18,316 bases of DNA from Holophagales bacterium UBA2201. GTDB taxonomy: Bacteria > Acidobacteriota > Thermoanaerobaculia > UBA2201. The stretch covers positions 1-18,316 of the forward strand of contig DCUZ01000028.1 in NCBI GenBank assembly GCA_002327305.1, written 5' to 3'. Positions 7,704 to 13,481 of the stretch are shown here, piece after piece. The translations under genes and the position numbers were made by a program. How positions within the stretch are numbered: the stretch's first letter is position 1; each line of letters opens with the position of its first letter. The notes beneath the pieces were generated by a model. The model was not told where the DNA came from. It saw only the letters and a program-made list of their open reading frames with translations, and did not search any database.

Positions 7704-8666
7704 TCATTCGATCTCCTCGATCCTCATCCGGCGCTGGCGCTCCTTGGGCAGGGCGAAGAACGCGGCGTGAACGAAGGCGCCCTGGTGCAGAAGCCCCGAT
7801 CCGACCACGCCGGCGGCCTCAAACCGGATGTCCTCGCCGTACCCCACGGAGGGGTGCCGGCTGACCAGGCACTTGTCCAACCGTCCCAGGAAGGCCTGGG
7901 CCTTGGCCGCGGAGGCGACCTTGCGCTTGTCCCCCTTCACCGTCAGCGCCTCCATGGCGTAAGACCGCACGAGTTTGGGAAAGAGGAGGCCGAAGGCGCG
8001 GGCGCTGGAGAAGATCTCGAAACCCGCCACCTCCCCGTGGATGAAGGTGATCAGCCCCTTCTGCCCCTGGGCGCAGTCGAACCCCTGGACCAGTCCGTCC
8101 AGATCGTCCCCCTTCTCACGGAACACATCGTGCATCGCGCCGGTGCGGCTGTGCACGCCGGTATCGGCCACCAGGGAGGCGATGCGCTCCCACACCCCCC
8201 CCTGGTCCGAACGGAAGGCGCCCTCCCGTTGGATGCAATAGGCCACCGAGCGGTTCTTCTGCGCCCGGATGTGGCGGGCCATCACCACGCCGGCGTCGTC
8301 GAACTGCCGCGACACCGCGTGCCACCGCCCCCGCTCCGTGCAGGAGACGGGGATGACGCGCTCGCACTTTTCGGGGATGAGGATGGTGGCGTTGACCACC
8401 CGGTTCTGCTTGGCCCCCCGCAGTTCCTCCCCGTCCATCAGGAGGACGGGCTTGGCCCCGCGGTTGGTCACCTTCAGTTCGGGCACACTGCCCCCCTCCG
8501 ACACCTCGGTGATGGCGAGTTTCCCCTGCGCCATGGCTTCGCCCAGGGTCAGGTACTCCACCCCCTCACCGTCGGGCAGGGAGACCGGGATGAGCCCCAG
8601 CGGGCCGCGCGTCTTCAGCCGCCCCAGCTTGAGCCCGTGCGTCAATGGATCCAGGATCTCGTTCAT
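7704..8666 (-). CDS. ARPP-1-like domain protein (DUF6569 type)
   Basis: A 320-aa soluble protein without signal peptide or membrane segment. From memory it matches the ARPP-1 domain named by Burroughs and Aravind (ARG and Rhodanese-Phosphatase-superfamily-Associated Protein): an N-terminal half with VTNRGAKPVLLMDGEEL, then RGAKQNRVVNATILIP, then a polar SxQFD-type segment (WHAVSRQFDD). The second half contains GQKGLITFIHGEVAGFEIF and ends with a Lys/Arg-rich ALPKERQRRMRIEE tail. No catalytic motif can be assigned and the biochemical role of the family is unknown to me. AAGGAG seven bases before the ATG at 8666 fixes the start; upstream in-frame Met codons fall in the promoter and operator. 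The shared palindrome upstream ties it to Hsp70-TPR and JAB. The family name is recall, not a search result. Confidence 0.78.
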   Translation of the reverse strand: MNEILDPLTHGLKLGRLKTRGPLGLIPVSLPDGEGVEYLTLGEAMAQGKLAITEVSEGGSVPELKVTNRGAKPVLLMDGEELRGAKQNRVVNATILIPEKCERVIPVSCTERGRWHAVSRQFDDAGVVMARHIRAQKNRSVAYCIQREGAFRSDQGGVWERIASLVADTGVHSRTGAMHDVFREKGDDLDGLVQGFDCAQGQKGLITFIHGEVAGFEIFSSARAFGLLFPKLVRSYAMEALTVKGDKRKVASAAKAQAFLGRLDKCLVSRHPSVGYGEDIRFEAAGVVGSGLLHQGAFVHAAFFALPKERQRRMRIEEIE

Positions 8667-8735
8667 CGGGTTTCTCCTTTCTGTACCGTCCCCTACAAGT
8701 GTAGGCGGAAAGGAGGACATGTTGTGTCCGACACC
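8667..8735 (-). promoter_or_regulatory. Operator palindrome copy 2 and promoter of the ARPP-1-like gene
   Basis: GGACACAACATGTCC in gene orientation (8729-8715) lies 11 bases upstream of a good -10, TACACT (8703-8698). The -10 lies inside a second inverted repeat, CCTACA-ct-TGTAGG. The predicted start near 8691 gives a leader of about 25 nt with AAGGAG. There is no conventional -35; its place is inside the palindrome. Confidence 0.68.
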
Positions 8736-8745
8736 CGGAACGCAG

Positions 8746-9090
8746 CGAAATGCAGCGCAGGTTCTCCAGCCTGTCATCCTGAGTCCCGATCATGCCTCGG
8801 GGACGAAGGACCAAGGACAAGGGACCCCGGACGCACCCTCCCCCCCTCCCAAATCTCCCCTAACCCCTCCTTACCAAGGAGGGGCACCCCCACTGCCCAC
8901 TTCAAACTGCCCACTGCTCACCGGTCGGGCGGGGGCTTCGTCATGCAGCGCAGGTCCTCCGACCTGCGGCACTTGGCCGGGCGGTGGCTCCGCTCTTCCC
9001 CAGCTTCCGGCTTCCCTACGCTCGGGCCCGCTCTGGGGTACAAGATGCCCGCTCAGGATGATGCCCCCGCATCACCAGCTTCCGGCCGGC
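8746..9090. repeat. Repeat block: degenerate R1, GTCATCCTGAG fragment, R3-R4-R1, R5
   Basis: From left to right: a diverged R1-like stretch (GCGCAGGTTCTCCAGCCTG, near 8754), a GTCATCCTGAG...GAAGGACC fragment (8774-8815), R3 (8840-8887), R4 (8892-8929) and R1 (8936-8987, stem 8949-8968). A 36-bp element R5 (9050-9086, CTCAGGATGATGCCCCCGC type) recurs at 14750-14785. The block fills the gap between the resolvase-like pair and the ARPP-1-like promoter. No gene is visible. Confidence 0.85.
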
Positions 9091-9111
9091 CGGGGCACCC
9101 CCCACCGCCCC

Positions 9112-9621
9112 TCACTCCTCCTTCACCCTCCCCACTTCGTCCACCCGCAGGGTCCGCCACTCGTAGCGGCCCTGGGATACCGTTTGCTCGATGCTCTTCT
9201 GCAGGCGGCGGCGGTCGGCGGAGCGGCTCTCGTGGTCCAGCAGGATCAGCTTGCGGATCGCCGGACCTTCCTTCATCCCGTTGAACACCAGGAAATCAAC
9301 CGGGTGCAGGATGGTTTTGGCATCGTCGGGGTTCAGGCGCCTCGGAGCGAACACGCGATCGATCTTCCGGACCACTTTGGACGCCTCCAGCCGGGCCCGG
9401 ACCCGCGCCTTCTCCCTCAAGGCCTCCTTCTGCTCCTCGAGGCGCTCCTCGAGGCGCCCCAGCCGCTCGTCCTCCGCATTGAGACGGTCCATCCAGTCCT
9501 TCACCGGGCGCGTCCGGATGAAGACCTGGGCGTCGGACAGGCGGAATAGCTCCCCACAGCAGGGACACACGCCGAAAATGCCGCGCTGAAGGGTGAAATA
9601 GTAAAGCAGGTCACTCCTCAT
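9112..9621 (-). CDS. Resolvase-like paralogue with altered active site
   Basis: A 169-aa partner of the gene just upstream. It has a CPCCGELFRLSDA motif (residues 19-31), matching CPHCMEEFRLKDA in the neighbour, then a long charged coiled coil (about 42-85). A PD-(D/E)xK-like core follows: HPVDFLVFNG (D109), LLDHES (D129, H130, E131) and Q141. Aligned without gaps to the neighbour, the catalytic Lys (DIK) is replaced by Glu (DHE), while both Asp and the Gln are kept. This predicts an inactive or altered nuclease subunit, perhaps a structural or regulatory half of a heterodimer. It starts inside the neighbour's last codons (11-bp overlap) with GGAGG before its ATG, so translation is coupled. 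The longer frame to 9783 only shadows the neighbour. Confidence 0.8.
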   Translation of the reverse strand: MRSDLLYYFTLQRGIFGVCPCCGELFRLSDAQVFIRTRPVKDWMDRLNAEDERLGRLEERLEEQKEALREKARVRARLEASKVVRKIDRVFAPRRLNPDDAKTILHPVDFLVFNGMKEGPAIRKLILLDHESRSADRRRLQKSIEQTVSQGRYEWRTLRVDEVGRVKEE

Positions 9622-10126
9622 GCTCCACCTCCGCCTTGTACAGGTCGCATTCCACCCTGCCCCCCTCCACCAGCGCCTTGATCTCCCGCTGTTTCGGCGA
9701 CAGCCGGGCCCCGCCGGTCTTGATGTCCGAGAAGATGATCCGCTCCACCGAGCCCTTCCGGCTGAGCCCCTCGAACACCACATAGTCGATGGGGTCGAAC
9801 AGCGAGCGGCAGTCGTTGCGGTGGAACCGGAACCCCGGCATCGTGGGGGCCAGGCGCTCCAGAATGAACCCCAGGTTCACGGCCCGGGTCCCCACTTCAG
9901 ACCGGACCGTCACCTTCTTGCGCGCCTGGCGCAGTTCCTTCGCCTGCTCCATCTGCTCCTCCTGCCTCCCGGCGTAAAGTTGCCGCGCCGCCGGAGTGAA
10001 ATCGTCCAGGTGAAAGAGCCCGGCATCCTTCAGCCGGAACTCCTCCATGCAGTGGGGGCATTCGGCCCTGAACTGCCCGCTCTCCAGGGTGCGGATCACC
10101 TCAAGCGCTTCCTTCTTCAGCTTCAT
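9611..10126 (-). CDS. Holliday-junction-resolvase-like endonuclease (COG4741 type)
   Basis: A 171-aa predicted nuclease of the PD-(D/E)xK superfamily. The N-terminus has CPHC (23-26), half of a possible zinc site, then a charged helix (about 48-72). The nuclease core reads LGFILERLAP (E90), FDPIDYVVFEG (D114), IIFSDIKTGG (D134, K136) and SPKQREI (Q146). The order and spacing match what I know of the COG4741 resolvase-like family (D...[DE]xK...Q). No typical N-terminal membrane anchor is present. AAAGGAGG upstream fixes the start at 10126. It overlaps the degenerate paralogue by 11 bp and lies 67 bp behind the JAB gene, so it may be read from the operator-controlled JAB promoter as well as from its own TATAAT. 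Substrate unknown; the resolvase name reflects fold similarity only. Confidence 0.82.
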   Translation of the reverse strand: MKLKKEALEVIRTLESGQFRAECPHCMEEFRLKDAGLFHLDDFTPAARQLYAGRQEEQMEQAKELRQARKKVTVRSEVGTRAVNLGFILERLAPTMPGFRFHRNDCRSLFDPIDYVVFEGLSRKGSVERIIFSDIKTGGARLSPKQREIKALVEGGRVECDLYKAEVEHEE

Positions 10127-10193
10127 GCCGCCTCCTTTCAGGCCTTCACACCGGCTTGACATGCATTATAGCCCCAGCAAGGAGCAGAGTACC
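10127..10193 (-). promoter_or_regulatory. JAB-to-nuclease gap with TATAAT -10
   Basis: TATAAT (minus strand, 10170-10165) would start transcription near 10158, giving a leader of about 32 nt with a strong AAAGGAGG. No matching -35 and no copy of the GGACA palindrome is seen, so this promoter would not belong to the shared operator set. Read-through from the JAB gene remains possible, as no terminator hairpin with T-tract is visible. Confidence 0.5.
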
Positions 10194-11135
10194 TCAACCC
10201 CTCTCCACCGGCAAACTCCGGACCACCCCATCCTCTCCCATGAGGTAGGCCGCCACGGAGAACTTCAGCCCCCCCACCCCCCCAACCAACCCCAGGCGCA
10301 GGAGGTCGAAGTCCCAATCGTGCTTCCCACGGGCGGGCTCCACCCCCACGATCATGCCGAATGCCCCCCCGTGCAACACCTGCCGGTCCCTCATGCTGGG
10401 GGTGGACGGCCCGTTCGGGTGGCTGTGAAAGGTCCCCAGCACCTGCAGGCCGGCCCCGCACAGGGAGTCGAGCTTGCCCACCGGCCCCAGGTGGGCCGGG
10501 TCCGCGTGAGCGGAATTGGGCAGGGCCTCGGCGGCCACCAGCGGATAGGCGTGCGTCACCCGGTATCCGTTCCGCCCGCGCTTGCCCAGCAGGAGGCCGA
10601 GGGCCTCCAGCGGCTTCCCCTTTCCCTTGGGGCCCTTCCCCTGATGGAACCGCTCGGTCGCCGCCAGGCACATCAGGAACAGGGCCTGGGGAGAGATCCT
10701 CACCTTCCCCTTCATCGCGGGAAGGAAAAGGAAGGGCTCCAGCATCCCCCCGCACTGGGCGCAGAAATACCACCCGGGATGGAAGTACCCCCCGCAATGG
10801 CGGCACCGTTCGTCCTTCTTCAATTTCAGGGCCACCCGCCTGCCGCATGACGGGCAATGCTTCATGGTGCACACCACCGCCCCTCCGCAGGAGGGACAGG
10901 ACCATTCGAACTCCCACCCCTCGAGATCCGACAGGACCATGCCGGGACCGGCCGGTCCCGCGCCGCACCAGGCACAGAAGGATGCCCCCGAGACCACCCC
11001 CTCTCCACAGGAAGGACACGCCTTCCTCCCCTTACCGGCCAGGCGGCCCGCCTGCTCCGTCCCGCACCAGTGGCAGTGGCGCGCCCCCAGCACCAGTTCA
11101 TTGCGACAGCGCTTGCATCTCGATGATCTATTCAT
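10194..11135 (-). CDS. JAMM/JAB metallopeptidase with four N-terminal zinc ribbons
   Basis: A 313-aa protein predicted to cut isopeptide or peptide bonds after a ubiquitin-like or other tail. Residues 7-128 hold four zinc ribbons with identical geometry, C-x2-C-x10-C-x2-C: Cys 7/10/21/24, 40/43/54/57, 80/83/94/97 and 111/114/125/128. The JAB/MPN domain (about 143-300) has catalytic E177 in EALGLLLG and the zinc motif HSHPNGPSTPSMRD (H237, H239, D250, i.e. HxHx10D), with Ser247 of the JAMM consensus. All catalytic residues are present. The ribbons suggest binding to nucleic acid or protein partners. No ubiquitin-like, E1 or E2 gene is in the window. The start at 11135 fits a leaderless promoter (TATCCT-N6-ATG); an in-frame ATG at 11165 lies inside the operator and is rejected. 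Confidence 0.87.
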   Translation of the reverse strand: MNRSSRCKRCRNELVLGARHCHWCGTEQAGRLAGKGRKACPSCGEGVVSGASFCAWCGAGPAGPGMVLSDLEGWEFEWSCPSCGGAVVCTMKHCPSCGRRVALKLKKDERCRHCGGYFHPGWYFCAQCGGMLEPFLFLPAMKGKVRISPQALFLMCLAATERFHQGKGPKGKGKPLEALGLLLGKRGRNGYRVTHAYPLVAAEALPNSAHADPAHLGPVGKLDSLCGAGLQVLGTFHSHPNGPSTPSMRDRQVLHGGAFGMIVGVEPARGKHDWDFDLLRLGLVGGVGGLKFSVAAYLMGEDGVVRSLPVERG

Positions 11136-11141
11136 GAAACA

Positions 11142-11174
11142 AGGATAGCACCGCGTATAGGACATGATGTGTCC
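11142..11174 (-). promoter_or_regulatory. Operator palindrome copy 3 and leaderless JAB promoter
   Basis: GGACACATCATGTCC in gene orientation (11174-11160) lies 12 bases upstream of TATCCT (11147-11142), which is six bases before the ATG at 11135. There is no Shine-Dalgarno sequence. The geometry matches the Hsp70-TPR and ARPP-1-like promoters (12 and 11 bases). Confidence 0.65.
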
Positions 11175-11195
11175 ACTGTTTTCGCACCCGTCCCG

Positions 11196-11748
11196 CTATT
11201 GTTTGAACTTATCCGAGAGAAACACCGCCAGGAACACATTCGCCCGCGTCATCCCCACATAATTGGCCCGGCGGAAGAAGTCGGCACTGGCGCTCTCCAT
11301 CTCCACCAGGATCACCGCCTTGCGCTCCAGCCCCTTGAACTTCCGCACCGTCGTATAGCGGATGGCCTCGTCGTCCGGCGGGACCGTGGGGTCGAACGGC
11401 CTGATCGGCACCCCGCCCAGCGTCCGCAGGCCATTGAGGAAGGTCTCATGCTCCCCCTTGGCGGAAAGGATGATCACATCCCGCCAGGGGATCCCCCCGC
11501 CGGCCTTCATCTCCTCGATCAGCGCTCCGATCAGCGCCTTCTGGTCCTCGTCGTCCGCGTAATACGCCTTGAACACCTCGATCCCCTCCCGGACCATGCA
11601 GGGCATGGTCGCGATCGCCGCCTGGGTGCAGGCCTCCTCCACGATGGGCGGGGTGTTCCGGCAGTTCCTCCTTCAACCGGTCGAACAGCCGCAGTTCCGC
11701 CCTGCTCCATTGATAGGGATTGGGAAACGCCGGGATCATCGTGGCCAT
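11196..11748 (-). pseudogene. Remnant of a NERD-type UvrD helicase (frameshift and internal deletion)
   Basis: The first frame from ATG 11748 reads MATMIPAFPNPYQWSRAELR and continues to LKEELPE, which resembles the start of nuclease-related-domain (NERD) helicases. That frame then degenerates near 11655. A second frame (about 11657 to the TAG at 11196) carries a helicase C-terminal end: DVIILSAKGEHETFLNGLR, then YTTVRKFKGLERKAVILVE (motif V-like) and YVGMTRANVFLAVF (motif VI-like). The NERD catalytic core, Walker A and Walker B are missing, so both a deletion and a frameshift are needed to explain it. It begins 3 bases after the stop of the ATPase gene with GGGAG upstream, so the intact ancestor was probably the second gene of that operon. 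The C-terminal frame could still be translated from GTG 11642, but would lack ATPase motifs. Confidence 0.75.
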
Positions 11749-11751
11749 GGC

Positions 11752-12984
11752 TCACTCCCACAGGGCCTGGATCGGGACGGCATGAATGTCCCGTCCAAAC
11801 GCCACGCTCTCGTCGCCGAAATACAGAATGACGCCGCGGACGAACTTCTCCTTCAGCCGCTCTTGGAGGAACCGGAGGCCGCGGGCGTCCCGGGCATCCA
11901 GCGTACGGCTGCTCTTGATCTCGATGGCCGCCACCCGCCCGTCCCGCCGTTCGAGCACCAGGTCCACCTCCACGCCCGTCTGCGCACGATAGTAGTACAC
12001 GGCGGGACGGGTTCGGCTCCAGGAGCATTGCTTCAGGACCTCCATCACCACGAAATTCTCCAGCAGGGTCCCGAACAGGCCGGCGTCGGCCGCCAGCCGG
12101 GCCTGGTCCACCCCCAGGAGATACGCCATCAGCCCGGTGTCGTTAACATATAATTTCGGCGTCTTGAACGCCCGCGCCCCCAGATTCACGGACCACGCGG
12201 GAAGGGCGTGCACGAGGAAGGTCCCCTGGAGGAGACCCAGATAGCGCTTCAGGGTGCTTTGGGGGATGGCGATACTGCGGCCAAGGTCCGCGTAATTCAC
12301 CATCTGGCCGGCCCGCGAGGCCAGCAGGGAGAGGAGACGCGGCATTTCCCCCAACCCCTCGATATTGGACAACTCCCGCACATCCCTCTGCAGAAGCGTC
12401 GTCAGATAGGCCCCGAACCATGCCTCCCGCCGCCCCTTCGAGGAACGGGCCACCACTTCGGGATACCCCCCCGTCAGGACCATCCCCGTCACCTCACCCT
12501 TTTCGATGCTCTTGGAAACCGGCGGCAGTGGACGGCCGGCGAAGAGGGCATCCGGGAAGAGGCCGGTTCCCCCGCTCAGTTCGGCCTGTGCCAGAGGGGC
12601 CAGCGTCAGCACCTCCATCCTGCCCACCAACGAGGACGCCAGGCGCGGCAACAGCAGGATGTTCGCCGACCCGGTGAGGAGGAACCGCCCGGGCCGGCGG
12701 TCGCGGTCGATGTTGGCCTTGAGGGCCGGGAAGAGGTCCGGCGCAAACTGCACCTCGTCCAGCACCGTGGGCCCCTTCAACCCCTCCAGAAAGGCCTCAG
12801 GATCACCGCGCGCCGCGGAAAGGACGGCCGCATCATCCATCGTCAGGTACCGGGCGGGATAGGGGCCGGCCGCCAGCCCTTGAGCCAGAGTGCTCTTCCC
12901 GCTCTGCCGGGCGCCGCTTAAAAAGACCACCGGCGTATCCCGGAGCGACTCCAAAAGTCGTGGCGCCAGAGCCCGCTTGATCAT
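11752..12984 (-). CDS. AAA-type ATPase with DUF4143 C-terminal domain (first copy)
   Basis: A 410-aa protein of the widespread AAA_14/DUF4143 architecture. Walker A is GARQSGKST (residues 24-32), Walker B is TVLDEVQ (about 85-91), followed by the sensor-like RFLLTGSANIL. A winged-helix-like middle contains YADLGRSIAIPQSTLKRYL. The C-terminal DUF4143 segment has LYVNDTGLMAYLLG and a PD-(D/E)xK-like end: GVEVDLVLE then AAIEIKSS. The family's function is not established to my knowledge; DNA binding and toxin- or defence-like roles have been proposed. The start at 12984 is set by TATAAT exactly six bases upstream; the longer frame to 13098 is translated repeat R2/R3. The gene is divergent from the second DUF4143-type ATPase and is followed by the broken NERD helicase. 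Confidence 0.9.
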   Translation of the reverse strand: MIKRALAPRLLESLRDTPVVFLSGARQSGKSTLAQGLAAGPYPARYLTMDDAAVLSAARGDPEAFLEGLKGPTVLDEVQFAPDLFPALKANIDRDRRPGRFLLTGSANILLLPRLASSLVGRMEVLTLAPLAQAELSGGTGLFPDALFAGRPLPPVSKSIEKGEVTGMVLTGGYPEVVARSSKGRREAWFGAYLTTLLQRDVRELSNIEGLGEMPRLLSLLASRAGQMVNYADLGRSIAIPQSTLKRYLGLLQGTFLVHALPAWSVNLGARAFKTPKLYVNDTGLMAYLLGVDQARLAADAGLFGTLLENFVVMEVLKQCSWSRTRPAVYYYRAQTGVEVDLVLERRDGRVAAIEIKSSRTLDARDARGLRFLQERLKEKFVRGVILYFGDESVAFGRDIHAVPIQALWE

Positions 12985-13021
12985 GGTTGCATTATAACCA
13001 TCTTGTGGTTGATTTGCAACC
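12985..13021 (-). promoter_or_regulatory. Leaderless ATPase promoter inside a 37-bp interrupted palindrome
   Basis: TATAAT (12996-12991) plus six bases precedes the ATG. The promoter lies in a long inverted repeat: outer arms GGTTGCA (12985-12991) and TGCAACC (13015-13021), inner arms AACCA (12996-13000) and TGGTT (13006-13010), with 12 of 16 arm positions paired. A dimeric repressor here would block RNA polymerase, so autoregulation by the ATPase is a reasonable inference. Confidence 0.65.
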
Positions 13022-13025
13022 CCCC

Positions 13026-13176
13026 GCCCGCCGGGCCTCCCCCCTTCCAAAGGGGGGGTTGAGGGGCATTTCGGAACAAACCACACTCCCCCTCCCAAAT
13101 CTCCCCTAACCCCTCCTTACCAAGGAGGGGCACCCCCACTGCCCACTTCAAACTGCCCACTGCCCACCGGGCGGGC
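13026..13176. repeat. Repeat block R2-R3-R4
   Basis: R2 variant at 13035-13084 (CCCCCCTT-cc-AAAGGGGGGG), R3 at 13086-13132 (perfect CCCCTCCTT/AAGGAGGGG stem) and R4 at 13139-13172 lie in the divergent gap between the two ATPase genes, next to the left-hand promoter. Confidence 0.88.
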
Positions 13177-13446
13177 GGGGGGCTGTCCCCCGCCGTGGAA
13201 CGGCGGCAGAAGGTGCAGGGCGCATGATACCGCCATCCCTCCGACAGCCGGCCGTTTGGGGGTGGACGGCCTGAGGCATTGCGTTTGTTCCTGGTGCGGC
13301 CTCAGCTTGCTGAGGCCGGCTTTGGGGAAAACGGGTGCCCCCCGCCCAAGAGCCGGCCCCACTGAAGTGGGCCGCGGTGGAAGCCGTCAACGATGTTCTG
13401 TATGGTCCTTGGTTTGCCGGGAGCCCGCGGCGGAACGACTTGACGA
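13177..13446. other. Gene-free divergent intergenic segment with strong hairpin
   Basis: No R1-R4 module and no convincing gene is seen. CGGCCTCAG-cttg-CTGAGGCCG (13297-13318) is a perfect 9-bp stem with a 4-nt loop. A second weaker stem, CCCAC-tgaa-GTGGG, lies at about 13358-13371. The segment could encode a structured RNA or be another dispersed repeat represented once in this window. It is open in frame for the ATPase to its right, but that extension has no start signal and would cross the operator. Confidence 0.35.
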
Positions 13447-13481
13447 GGTGCATATTGTAAGGTATATTTACGATATGCACC
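13447..13481 (+). promoter_or_regulatory. 35-bp near-perfect palindrome spanning promoter and start codon of the second ATPase
   Basis: Left arm GGTGCATATTGTAA (13447-13460) and right arm TTACGATATGCACC (13468-13481) pair at 13 of 14 positions around a 7-bp spacer. TATATT (13463-13468) is six bases before the ATG at 13475, so the -10, the predicted transcription start and the start codon all lie inside the operator. Confidence 0.72.

Noticed and set aside
7395..9284. 629-aa plus-strand open frame across ARPP-1-like gene and repeats
   Set aside because: It crosses a promoter, a repeat block and two antisense genes and has no recognisable motif.
11136..11165. Upstream ATG (11165) as start of the JAB gene
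   Set aside because: It lies inside the 15-bp operator and upstream of the predicted -10, whereas ATG 11135 has the N6 leaderless geometry and precedes the first zinc ribbon.
11196..11642. 148-aa open frame as an intact small gene
   Set aside because: It corresponds only to helicase motifs V and VI and has no ATP-binding site; the upstream frame supplies a matching helicase N-terminus, so a remnant is the simpler reading.
12985..13098. N-terminal extension of the first ATPase to 13098
   Set aside because: The added residues are translated R2/R3 repeat and it would place the TATAAT promoter inside the gene.
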